Positions 45,382 through 55,758 of a stretch of DNA of 64,000 nt are shown here, in pieces. Below the pieces are notes generated by a model. That model had not been told where the DNA came from, did no database searches, and was given only the letters and a program-made list of their open reading frames with translations. How positions within the stretch are numbered: the stretch's first letter is position 1; each line of letters starts with the position of its first letter. A program made the translations under genes and the position numbers. The stretch lies in the NCBI GenBank assembly GCA_018524725.1, contig JAEUWP010000061.1:1-64000 (forward strand). Reading direction: 5' to 3'. This stretch comes from Podaxis mareebaensis (Eukaryota; Basidiomycota; Agaricomycetes; Agaricales; Agaricaceae).

Positions 45382-46830
45382 TAGTTTGTTTGGCAACTCT
45401 TCCTTTGGAGCCTGGAACAGAGGGGTGTACATGGGAGCTTTATGTCACGCGAACGTGCAAAATGTTAATGGGGTTGTGGCGCTTGTGCCTCATACCGTGT
45501 GGTTCCTCGGAGTAGCGGATTAGCCTCGATGGTTTGCAAGGGAGGAGACCGGCTTGAGGTGGTTAGTCTGAGACCTCCAGACTCGAGCTGCTGGCGCTTG
45601 AGCTTGGGTAATCCTCGCCAGCATAAAGATCCTCAAGCGGCTTGATGGCTGGGCCGAACACTGCGGAGCCTCCTTCTCCCCGCAGTGGTCCTCCATCGTG
45701 TTCTTGTAGTCGAAGAGATGGAATCTGGGGTGACATCAAGCCTTGTATGCGTTTGTGAACTCATCAGTGATGCTTTGTTGCACAACCGGCAGCTTGATAT
45801 TATCATCTTGACGTTCAAGAAGCGAGACCGTCACTCCTCATGTCTCCATTGCGCCTGTGGTGCTGCCTGATCCAGAGCATAGGATATTCCTCCATAGCTC
45901 TTCACAGTGATGTTTGCCCATTCCTGTGCATCTTATTTGGGTACTGTCCCACCCTCCTCCGTTTGTTTGATTCCCTACCAGATCTGTCCAAGGCCTCATC
46001 CTTCCTCCCACTAAATTTCGGGTTCAGCGCACATGGTTAATCACTTTGAATACCTGATTGGAACAGCAGCCTCGAGGAGCTCATTAATGTACTCAATACA
46101 CTCCTTCCTGACTTATGGTAGCTTCATGAGCTATGATAACCTGTACACCTTGCGGCAACCCATCAGTTGCGTAATCGAGATAACGGTTAAGAAGTCAAGT
46201 TACCCCAAAAAGGTATTGGTTCTCCCAAGTTGCTTTGGCAGAATTCGTGTCGTGGAATAAAGTCTAGCGTCGACAATGGGGAGCTCTTCTTTGTCTGGAG
46301 TGCTTGATTCGTCGCCACAGTCCGTTCTCTATCCACTTTTATGATAATGTTCTGGTGTAAATGCGACCTTAAATGACAGCCTCGTGGCAGAAGCGGCTAG
46401 CTTCGCACTGCTGGGTGTTTATATATTCATGCAGCAAAAGTACACTCCAATTTCCTCTTGCCAGGCCCAAGTCTCTCCTTATTATCTTGTTCTCTCCCGT
46501 TTTGCCCCGGATCCGCGAGCATCCACCATCAACCGTAAAGAGAAACCTCTCCAAAGCACCGGTGTACTATGGACGTCCCATTTTGCTACCATGCTAGTGG
46601 GGGCGGCATCGTTGGAAGTAATTTCTGGCACAACCAAGCTGAGGAATCCATGTACCTCCCACCCGTTCAGACTGAGGATCATCAGGTATAGCGTTCCTTT
46701 CCCCGAGATCGCCACTTCGCTGGAATTGATTTTCGTCTTCCAGAGCACCTTTGACCGGGGCGGTGTCACTTACAGTTACGATGCAACCGGGGAGCATTAC
46801 GGTTGTACGGATGTCGCTAGCTTCGATGGC
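45382..46830. other. Intergenic region upstream of the C-terminal Zn2Cys6 regulator
   Basis: About 1.4 kb. The frame of the downstream regulator stays open upstream to 46384, but the upstream part lacks low-complexity or regulator-like character. An earlier start, for example the in-frame ATG at about 46591, cannot be excluded. No other gene is supported. Confidence 0.4.
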
Positions 46831-47933
46831 ATGAGCCAAAATGCCTATTTTCCTACCTCTCAAAACTCACCAAGACTGTGGGCTGAGGGTGGAGACGCTG
46901 GCGACATTCATCAACACCCGGAACAGGCGGATCTACAGTCGCAAACCTGTGGTAGTGGTCAATCTTATGTAGTGAGTGTCTTGTTCAACGGGCATATGAT
47001 ATCGCAGCTAATGGTTCGGTTACGGGATGATTATCTCCTTGGACAGATTTCTGGAACCATATCTACAATACAAGGCTCAAGTCACTATGACTTGACCCGG
47101 TCACCATCTGTCCTAGAAGCACCAGAAGCTTGCGCTTTGACTCTTACTTCCGAGGAGCCGTACCAGGATCCCGTGATACCAGTTTCCCATCATTCTACAT
47201 CTGACGTTGAGCCGATGACTGTCATACCACGTTCATCAACTCCCTCGTTGATGCCATATACCTCTCTCTCGCCATGCCAGTATTCGACCTACTCGGAACT
47301 GTCGGCTAATCTCGCCTATATGGCAGCTCTTTCAGCACAACACGACGCGAGCCAATCCAAAGGGAAACGATCAATCGGGATTGAACGACGGAGGAAGGAA
47401 AAGATGGCGACCAAGGCGAAAGAGAAACTTTACAAGAGGGTCCTCGAAATTCCTGATGCCATCACAGGTACCCTGGTCTCTACAGTTGAGTGGTCTGGCA
47501 AGCAACCAGCGACGGAAGGGAAAGGCATTCGATCAAGCGGAGAGAAGGACGAAGAAACCTCTCGAGTTCGTGCGCCAATTCCCCTCCGCGCTGGAGCGAA
47601 GCCGAGTACGGCCAGCAAATCTCTGCCCCCAAAGCAGATCCCGCCTCCGTGCGTCATCAACGGAGGCGGAGGCACCAGTTCTAGTGGAACTATGCCTGGT
47701 AGGAAGCTTGGTCTAGCCTGCCTGTTTTGCCGCGAACGCAAGATTGCCTGCGGTCGACCGTCCGAGTCGAATCCAGATCAAACCTGCAAGTGAGTGGCTG
47801 CGTCTGGTTGCTAGTGCGTGTTGCTGACGTTGTCGCTAGTCAATGTGCACGGCGTCTCTTCAAATGTGAATACCCGACGGAGTCTCGTCGTGGACAGCAT
47901 AAACGGCCAAAAAACAAGCCCGACGTCACATAG
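46831..47933 (+). CDS. Regulator with a C-terminal Zn2Cys6 cluster
   Basis: Two exons (46831-47789 and 47840-47933) give 350 residues starting MSQNAYFPTSQNSPRLWAEG. Most of the protein is Ser/Pro-rich and probably disordered. The zinc cluster is at the extreme C-terminus: LACLFCRERKIACGRPSE, then, across the intron, TCNQCARRLFKC followed by EYPTESRRGQHKRPKNK. The spacing is C-x2-C-x6-C-x10-C-x2-C-x6-C. The intron splits the cluster between its last two pairs. The C-terminal location and the EYPTESRRG tail are characteristic of a basidiomycete regulator group, in contrast to the usual N-terminal cluster. DNA-binding is inferred from the cluster and basic tail. The target is unknown. Confidence 0.8.
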
Positions 47934-48543
47934 GTTTTGACCAGTCGGAAAGAGATGGTGTAGCAAAGTAAAGGGATAACTAATCCGCCTTGCAATCTTT
48001 GAGATATTGTGTCGACCTGATTTCTTGTTGTGTCAAATTCCAATTCAATGTGTCGACGATGTTGCTCGTCCGTGTTTCTTGTGTTGACCAGCCTGCCCGG
48101 GCCGGTGATACTATAGGTAGCCGCCTCCATCTCGCCATCTCGGATTCTTCCTGGTGTGTACCAAGTATTTGCACGTATTTGAGAGTATTTGGCTAAGGGC
48201 AGTGCTTGTTGTCCCGAGCTCCACTCTTTCCGCCAGCTCTCCGGCGATGTCGTTGCCTGGCCTCGGCATACCTACCTGACTGCCTTTCTTATTCCAACGA
48301 TCAAAGCTCCGATGCCTGAGCAGTGTCTGGTGTAACTAAATTAAAGAAATCCCCAGCCGGTGCTGGCGTAACGGTATTGCTTCAGTTGTTGATCTCATTC
48401 ACCGCAAGGGACATGAGTCACTGCTAACAGGGTCTTTCACAAGCATGTCAATCTAATACATGATGACAACGGAGTGTTACTAATAGTGCTAATATGATTC
48501 ATTGCATCAGTTCTCGCACTATGACTCGGAGCTGGATCTTGTG
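47934..48543. other. Intergenic region
   Basis: About 600 bp with no supported gene. Its end holds the promoter of the next gene. Confidence 0.45.
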
Positions 48544-48551
48544 TATATAAA
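48544..48551 (+). promoter_or_regulatory. TATA-like box of the small acidic protein gene
   Basis: TATATAAA lies about 160 bp before the ATG at 48711, followed by an A/C-rich leader typical of fungal promoters. Confidence 0.4.
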
Positions 48552-48710
48552 CTAATGCCACGGTCTGAGTAGGTCCAAGCTACAAGCTCCAACGTAACAC
48601 AAGCGATACTAGGGACCTGAGTCCCCCACCATCCGTAACTTATTTCTAACTTACCTACACCCAACACTACACACCTTTCGAGCGTACACCCTAGTACTTC
48701 TTAATCTACA

Positions 48711-49317
48711 ATGACTCGCCCAGAGAAGATCTCAAAACGCAAGGCATTCAACAAAGTATGTCCGAAATGTTTATTGACCAAGTCTTCAGACTGTTGATGC
48801 GAACCCCCTTTCGTAGGCTATTCGAGCACGCGCTGCTCAGGAACAAACCACTTTCGCATCGGTCCTCACACGGACACTAAATGTCCAAGGAACGCGCTCT
48901 TACCGTTCTATGCTGAACCTACCCACTCATCCGGATCGCCCTGCACGGCGCAATATGATTGATGACCAATTCGACGATGCCCAAAGCCACACCATCTACG
49001 ACCCCGAACACGAAGTTTACGACGGTGACGGAGTCGAGCAGGAGAAGAAGACGATGATGATTGATTTGATGGCTATCGCGAAGCCTGCCAAAGTTAAAGG
49101 TGCGGCTTCCTCAGTTACACGGCAAGGCTCTTCGCCTGAAATCTTGTCTTCACGAAAAGGCGTTGCAAGGGAGTTTGAGGTCGTAAAGAGGGTCAAGGAC
49201 GTCATCGTGCTGGAAGACCAAGATACGGACGTTGACTTTGATGAGTGGGAGACAATCAATTATGCTGAAGGAAACACAGAGAAGCGCACATACTCTGCGG
49301 CGCTCAGGGGGAGGTAG
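48711..49317 (+). CDS. Small hydrophilic acidic protein of unknown function
   Basis: Two exons (48711-48755 and 48817-49317) give 181 residues. The N-terminus is basic (MTRPEKISKRKAFNKAIRAR), the middle is acidic and polar (DDQFDDAQSHTIYDPEHEVY), and the C-terminal part has DVIVLEDQDTDVDFDEWETI before a basic end. No signal peptide, transmembrane helix or known domain is seen. The basic-then-acidic composition could suit a nuclear protein, but this is speculation. The intron has clean GT and AG ends, and a TATA box and leader precede the start, so the gene is probably real. Confidence 0.6.
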
Positions 49318-49490
49318 TGCAGGAGATATTGGAGAGAAGTTGGCTTTTCGGGCGGCTGTTTGAGATGTCTCCATATTCGTATTCAACGCTTATAAATTAT
49401 GAATATCAAGATTTTCTCCATATCAGCCTCTTGTTGACATTTAAGAATGAGATATGTCCTTCTATTAACATTGTAACAATAATCCATCAG

Positions 49491-50351
49491 TCACCGGAGG
49501 ACAGAGATTCCACTATTTGGGTCTTCCGAACGATCAAAAAGAACAGGCGGAAGGGGAACCCTTTTCACTACGTCATCCTGAACAAGAGGGTTAAGGATAT
49601 CCAGAGCCGAATTTCTGGTGACTTCGAATCGCTTAATGCAGGACTCTCCCAACCCTGCAACGTTCCCCAACTCCGTCTCTCGCCGTTCAGCCAATTCTAG
49701 GTTGACAACCTTGTGCCACATCGTCGTTGCAATTCGAACCCTTCCTGACATGTTCTCCTCATTACAGGTTCTCTCAAGGGTGTAGATATGGTTCCTGGTG
49801 ACCTCAGAAACCCGAGAGTCTGTGATGCGCAAGAAAAACAAAAACGCGGTGGGGGCAACGGCTTTTCTCTTCAAGATACGATTCCAGCTCCAGCGTAGGT
49901 CAGATATCTGTATAGGTTGCGAAGCCAATGTTCCTTACCGGTTCTGCGCGCTGAACCATTCATCGAGTAACTCCAGGACTCGACTCGGATCGTCATCGAC
50001 GTCATATCCTGGGGTATCGATGATGACTACCTTGCCTGATGGCAGCCTCGCCTCGTATATCCCTAAACGTGTCGTGCAAGGAGTAAGCGGACCTTGCTTC
50101 TCCTGTTTCCCGATTTTGACTTCATTCCCAGTGGCGTGGGCGACAAACTTCGAAATTCAGTTATGCGATCGCCTGGAAATACAGTAGAGCCTACTGTGCT
50201 TTTCCCAGAGCCAGTAGGCCCCAGTAGGCTTTATATTCAAGTCAATGGAAGAGACTATTGCACGGAAGGAGAACCTACACAATAATGGGTTTCTCGGTAT
50301 GTGATTTAAAGAGTGAACGGAGTGACTGACACGTGACGAATCGTTAATCAT
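49491..50351 (-). CDS. AIG1-like P-loop GTPase (GTPase 4)
   Basis: The start at 50351 (MINDSSRVSHSVHSLNHIP) splices to FLLGPTGSGKST (G1). The following exon reads FVAHATGNEVKIGKQEKQGP and ends with the switch motif IIDTPGYDVDDDPSRVLELL (G3). The last exon gives AFLFFLRITDSRVSEVTRNH and VRIATTMWHKVVNLE, then a short C-terminus ending at 49491. It lacks the long C-terminal coiled coil of GTPases 2 and 3. FVAHATG and DTPGYD place it nearer to GTPases 2 and 3 than to GTPase 5. The P-loop is intact, so nucleotide binding is expected. Cellular role unknown. It is followed upstream on the same strand by GTPase 5. Confidence 0.72.
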
Positions 50352-51363
50352 GGTTGAGCAAAGTGATCAGAGTGGAGTCAGGATAATACCATGAATGGTG
50401 GGGTGCGTAGCTTCGGGGAAGTCCATTGGCTCTTCGACGGGGGACTAGTAGGTCGTAGGTCAGGGACGGGACAAAAAATCCATTGGCATACCACTTACGG
50501 TGCCACTGCCCCATCTCGTACTCTCGCACGTGCTCCCTGGTCGGGTTCCGGTGCCTCAACGAATCAATTGATAGCCCGTTCAGCATCTGGATAAGTATAG
50601 TTTAAATTAAAGAAGCATACCTCCAACAGCGACCCCATGATACTCTCAGCGCTAGCGGAGGTCCCATCGTATCGTTGCACTATTGCGCCCTTTTTTGTCA
50701 GCCAGCCCAATAAATCACGCTGCAGCGAAGCTTCACGACTGGTGTACTCCGCCATCAAGGCATCAGATACCGAGCTAGTAGGCCACAGACTTGTGGCCAG
50801 CACTACACGGCGGTAAAGAAAGCCCTCGCCGCTGCCAAGGAGCTTATCAAGAATTCGTTGAGTTCCCCGAACGTCGACATAATTCATTCCGATGGGATGC
50901 AGGAAAATAAGCCCGTAAATTCTATCGAAACTATGGGGAGTGAGCATCCTTCATGGAAAATGGATGTATATACAGCACACCTGATTGCTCTTGAGCCCAT
51001 CCATTCTTGGATGTCGTCTAAGATGTCCTTCGTGCAATCTGTACCTGGGGTATCAACCAAAATGAGTCGTTTTCCCCTGAAGGAGATGATGTATTCGTGG
51101 ATTGTCTTCGTTACGGGTTCGATCCGGTCGCCGATTAAGACAGACTCCTTATCCTCCACAAGCTCACGTATGAACTAAAGGAAATTGAGAAGAGTAGTTA
51201 TTCGATTGCAGTCTTTAACACACTGTACTCCTCCCGGAACCTCCAACCCCCAAGATGCTAATCGGGGAGGTAAATACTTAAAGAGCAAGGTTTGGCACTG
51301 AGTAGACCCGACTCACAGAACGAACCAAGAGTCAGAGTGGTCAATGATATCTTGCGAGTACAT
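50352..51363 (-). CDS. AIG1-like GTPase with altered Walker A (GTPase 5)
   Basis: The start at 51363 gives MYSQDIIDHSDSWFVL, splicing to ILGVGGSGRST. The Walker A Lys is replaced by Arg (AGG, 51231-51233). The next exons give FIRELVEDKESVLIGDRIEP, LILVDTPGTDCTKDILDD (G3), YGLIFLHPIGMNYVDVRGTQ and VVLATSLWPTSS, where the usual TTMW is TSLW. An intron near 50568-50600 joins GSLLE to MLNGLSIDSLRHRNPTREHV. The 3' end is uncertain; the frame stays open to about 50344 and touches the start of GTPase 4. The N-terminal exon layout and VEDK block resemble domain 1 of GTPase 1. The altered P-loop suggests reduced or lost nucleotide hydrolysis. Confidence 0.7.
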
Positions 51364-52918
51364 GAGGCTTTATAGTGGCGTTTCTGCGTAGTGGTGGACT
51401 GCGCAAGCCCTTGGGTCTTTTATTGCCCCGCTAGATAGATGCCTCGTTTTGAATGCGTTTGGCTTCGAAACGCCTGTTGATTCGAGCCTGCTGGCACATG
51501 GTTGATATCTCTTCGGCCCTTGCCTTACCCGATAGTCCTGCTGACGTAAGACCATAGAGTGGCAGTAGAAGTTCCGTAAGAAAGTAATAACTGACGATTG
51601 GTGCGGGACCGTTGGAATGGAAAGTATTCAGGGCCCACGGCAGCGATTTGCATTATATCGAATGGATTACCATCCAATAGAAAGCACGGTGAAGATACGC
51701 CTGCGGAACAGCAATTGCACCAGAGATAAAGCTCAGACTCAGAACAAGAACTGTGTTCCTTGATCCACACTTGACCCACTCAACATCGGATGGACGTTTG
51801 ACGCCACCCCAATGTGAATTCCGAAACACGGCTGAGCTCCGTTAAGACTGTTCTTTGCAGTACACCGCCCACGTCGTATCGCAGAGTTAGATCGGCAATC
51901 AACAGCCACACAAAAAGTCCACACCTCCGGACACAAGGTCGGGCTCGGAATCCGACAATAGACGAAGCCCTACCTCGAGGTAACACTGCACCAGGTTCGC
52001 GGGGATCTGTGACAGTGATGGGAGATGTTAGGGCCCCGGAATAACAAAACCCAGGATGAGGCCTCGTGTCCTCACTTATGGATGCACCAGAGGACATGCT
52101 CAGTCACTCATGTTGATCGGCTGGCATGGCAGTTGTCGCACTCCTGCCCATGTTGCCAATAAACGGGGCAGGAGCTCTGCATACCCCAAATACAGAATAC
52201 ATATTATATATAGGGCTGGCACTAGCGGTTGCAAGTCGGTGTTCTTCTAGGGCCTCACACTCTTCTAGAGGGCCACGTTCCCTTAATCCGGTTCCAAAAG
52301 TTGTTGCAATTACGGCGAGGCTATATTCGGTGACAGTTAACAACCTCAATCGCATAATGTGGCCGCTTGTAATAGCGAGGTGCAGCTGGGGAGGAGCTCA
52401 CAATGAGCCCGATGAGTGCTGCCGAGGTGGGGAAGACTATCATACGCATAAGTGATCCTTGATGAAGCACATGGTGATCTAAGATCTTGGCTAGCTTCCC
52501 AGTGCCGTCGGTGATGGCAAATGTCATTCACAAATGAGGGTTACTGGGTGCAATAAAATGCTAAACTCTTGAGTGGGACTTGATTCTATACCATTAGTAC
52601 AAGCTACTTGCGCAAAGCGGGATGAGCGTGAGCGAATAAGTACCCTCTCCAAGGGGAGTATGCCGATACACTATCGACAGTCACCAATGAACACGCCTTG
52701 TCCCACCCTTCACCCAAATTCCCCAAAAGAGATGTATATAATCATATTTGGTGCATGCTTTGTCCCTGTATGTGCATTATCTCGACAAAATATGAAGCAG
52801 TTGTAGAGAGCGATGGGGGGAGGTGTTTAAGTCATCCTCCATTACGCTCTCTGATACAGCTGCGACAATTCAACACCACAGATCATGCCCGAAAATTTCT
52901 CTATCAAGATATTTCTAC
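51364..52918. other. Region with possible decayed minus-strand gene
   Basis: About 1.55 kb. Several minus-strand open frames lie end to end (52527-51480), one containing a hydrophobic segment MRMIVFPTSAALIGLIVSSS after ITDGTGKLAKILDHH. This might be the tail of a membrane protein like the neighbouring DUF6534 genes, but no full model can be built. Not called as a gene. Confidence 0.35.
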
Positions 52919-52999
52919 GGCTGCCTGGTGAAGCGGCATCGCGACTGACTTTACCAGGTGATCGAAATCAGGAGATTGCAGTTCGACCCCTGTGGTTAA
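52919..52999 (+). pseudogene. tRNA-Arg pseudogene
   Basis: Sequence closely related to the tRNA-Arg(ACG) gene at 55675, with shared blocks GGCATCGCG, CTGACT and ATCAGGAGATTGCAG. The T stem has lost a G, the acceptor stem no longer pairs (GGCTGCC against GTGGTTA), and the anticodon loop reads CTTTACC with an altered insert. No T-rich Pol III terminator follows closely. It is a relic and not a functional tRNA. Confidence 0.65.
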
Positions 53000-53290
53000 A
53001 GGCGAGGTGGAAACTGGATCACTTTTTGAAACCTCTCGCGCTGTTCAATTAATCCTCCATAACTGGCCTTTTTCTAACATGATTATATGACCATACCTGT
53101 TTGAGTTATAATTCTCACTGGATAACAGAAAAACGAATGTCCAGCAACTTCTAGATAAGTTCTCTGGCATTTGAGCAGTGAACAGTACATCATGTAGGAT
53201 TACAAATCATATAACCGAACCAATAGCTAATTCACACTTCTTTCTCGGGGGTTCTTTCCGGTTGGGCGGATGGTGTTGGGGCGGACGAAG

Positions 53291-54132
53291 TCAATGAGCC
53301 AAATGCTCTTTAGCGCTCCTAGACTCGGATAGACTTGGAAGTTGGACTGCCGTCATTGAGTGGTCAACCTCCATTCCAGAACTGGTTATAACATCACTAG
53401 ATGCATGGTTACGAATGAATTCACGAGCATTTAGGTTTGCAAGGAGAGTATTGATATAGACTGTGCCAAGGTCAATACCCATTTGCTCCTTTGAAATATG
53501 GAATTACTTACATTTGCTGCTTGGATAAAATAATGCAGTAAAGAGAGTACTGTGTGGTGCCAGGGCAAACTACTACTATGTTAGCAAAAGGGTGAGATCT
53601 TGTATGGAGATCAGCTCACCAAGATAAAAACTCCCAGTGCAGAAAGACTTTTTCCAAGATGAGGAAACGTCCTTACAGGCCTTTCAAAGCTTTGCTGAAG
53701 ACTCACCTCAGCAACAAGCCTGTATTTATTGTCATTTTCAACAGTGTGTTGATCATTGAGTTGGTTCTTATGTTCAAATGAGCCAAGCACCAATTGCAGT
53801 AAGAATAAATGCCATACCCTTGTATACCAGAACGGTTCCTGTACAGCTCCAGGCATACAAAAGCTGCAATTAGGACATCAAGGATGAATGCAAATAACAA
53901 GGCGGGGTACAGAATGATCTTTCAAAACACCCTTAGTCATAGCCAAGCTGGAGTTTTACGCGAGGTGACATAAAGAATGTGAATGCCTGAACACATGAGA
54001 CACCATACAAGCTGTGTGCGTGATCTGATTAATACTGAGAAAATTTGCCAGTTCAACGCGAACATACATGCTTGATAATATGCCACCAATGAATGTAGCA
54101 CCTGATGTCAGTTGCGGTGATGGAGTTAACAT
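53291..54132 (-). pseudogene. DUF6534-type membrane protein B, internally deleted
   Basis: Paralogue of the gene at 21925-23711. The N-terminal exon starts at 54132 with MLTPSPQLTSGATFIGGILS and splices to LYGVSCVQAFTFFMSPR. The sequence then passes within about 50 bp to the sixth helix, IILYPALLFAFILDVLIAAF, followed by CLELYRNRSGI, SMINTLLKMTINTGLLL, FALAPHSTLFTALFYPSSK and YINTLLANLNAREFIRNHAS, ending at 53291. The exons for helices 3-5, present in family members, are missing. The remaining exons still join in frame, apart from a possible stop (TATGAC then TAA) right after exon 2. It is either a pseudogene or a gene for a shortened protein. Confidence 0.65.
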
Positions 54133-55674
54133 GCTTGGGGTAGTAAGGATTCCTTCTAAGAATTGTGGTGGTGGGTAGGGAGCTCCTTTGGTTTAGACTA
54201 GTCCGTGGCTCTTAAAAGCCTTCATGGAAGGCTATTTACGATGTCAAGATACCAAGTCGTTCGGGGTCCATTCCACAAAAAAGGATGAAGTGCCTCATGT
54301 TATTACTTATGAAACCTGTATTGAGATGTCGCAACAACTTCGGAGAATATACTGGAGACAAAGAGTGGCAACGGAATTTCTAAAATTAGTCGATAAATCC
54401 ATTGTCCTATCTGTTTTTCAGTGCCCCCGGCTTGCGTCATTCAATCGGTATAGCTACATCTTTCCTTAAATCCTCACCATATAGAATTTATTTTTAGGCA
54501 TATTTTGACTCGAAGTGTCTTTCCGCAGCGACATTCTGCATCCAATTTGTCGTTCTCTAAGCAGGAGTTCATTTTAGCCCTAGCCAATTTCTACTGACCT
54601 CGTGCCGGTCTTCCCATGCGAGACAATCTCACCTCCCTATCAAAGGATCAAGTAGAACAGTACGTTCTATTATCATCTGCTGAGCATTCATCATTTGACC
54701 TCTTCCGCGGTAATATCTAACCTCACCATTAATGGTTTCCATACTCCAGTACTCTTCAATAAGCAACACTCGTAGCGTTAAGTCCTCGCTGATCGGCTAT
54801 GTTACGATCGCGATTATATCTATCTTTCCACGATGTGTTTTATAGGCCTTTGTCTCTCAGGAAGTGGATAAGTCATGTGGTATGTGGTATTTCATTGAGG
54901 ATGGAGAAGATATCGCGCGGTGGCTATGTATATGCACATGAAGGAACCGAGTGGGAAGAATTGGGCTGTATAAGGGAATGGAGGTGGCTTGGAGAAGAAG
55001 GCACGCAGGGGATTTCCCCCATAGAATTTGTGACCGGGGAGAGGCGGAGCTGGACGCCGACAGGTGGAAGTTCAAAAACCGACTTTGCCAGAGGCAATGT
55101 TCTGGGAAGCAGCCCACCCAAGACGTCCCAGTTCCAACTGAAGATTTGAATGAAGGTCTAAGCGTGTTTAAGAAGTCGATTTAGCTGAGCAACTATGGCT
55201 GCATAAAGAAATATCATTCAACTGCTGTTGATCATGGTGTTTCATGGCGCCATCACAGATTAGCTCCACCGACGGCCTAGTTGGTGGAGCATGACGCTAC
55301 GGCGAAGCAACTACACGAACGAATTTCCACTTCCCGTACCCACCACTAGCTCCATCACAAAACAATATTCATATCGTGTGACCAAACAAGACTATGTCCG
55401 TGTTTTCTGACAATGATTTAGCTCTCGCCTTTCCCTTAGGCATGACATATGAGCTATTCCACTGATTCCGTGGTTCAATGGAGTGCTCATGAGTCGTATG
55501 GAGGGTTTGCATGGTAAAAAGGTGGGAAAGAATGATGGATTGCCGGGGAAACAAGTAATGCAGAGGATTCATGATTGAATATTTAGAAGACTTACAGGAA
55601 GGAGCGCCATAGCTGCAGGACTACTTCGAACAGTATCAGGCCCTCAGTAAAATTTAAACCCGGCTACCAGCACA
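54133..55674. other. Intergenic region between DUF6534 B and tRNA-Arg
   Basis: About 1.5 kb. Open frames at 54799-55184 show no domain. A short inverted repeat, GCTCCACC with GGTGGAGC, lies at about 55262-55289. Nothing else is supported. Confidence 0.4.
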
Positions 55675-55758
55675 GGCCGCCTGGCGAAATGGCATCGCGT
55701 CTGACTACGATTTAACATCGATATCAGGAGATTGCAGGTTCGACCCCTGCGGTGGTCA
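55675..55758 (+). tRNA. tRNA-Arg (anticodon ACG) with a 12-nt intron
   Basis: All arms fold. The acceptor GGCCGCC pairs with GGTGGTC (two G-U), the D stem is GCGA/TCGC, the anticodon stem TCTGA/TCAGG, and the T arm GCAGG-TTCGACC-CCTGC, with discriminator A at 55758. The anticodon loop CT-ACG-A gives ACG (55707-55709), read as ICG after modification, decoding CGU/CGC/CGA Arg codons. The 12 nt at 55711-55722 after position 37 fit the canonical tRNA intron site. A T-rich Pol III terminator follows (55771-55785). A decayed copy lies at 52919. Confidence 0.88.

Noticed and set aside
46384..46830. Upstream extension of the Zn2Cys6 regulator frame
   Set aside because: The frame is open, but its composition differs from the Ser/Pro-rich regulator and no motif supports it; the ATG at 46831 fits better.
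52950..52960. Possible suppressor tRNA with anticodon TTA at the 52919 locus
   Set aside because: Broken T and acceptor stems make a functional suppressor implausible; treated as a pseudogene.
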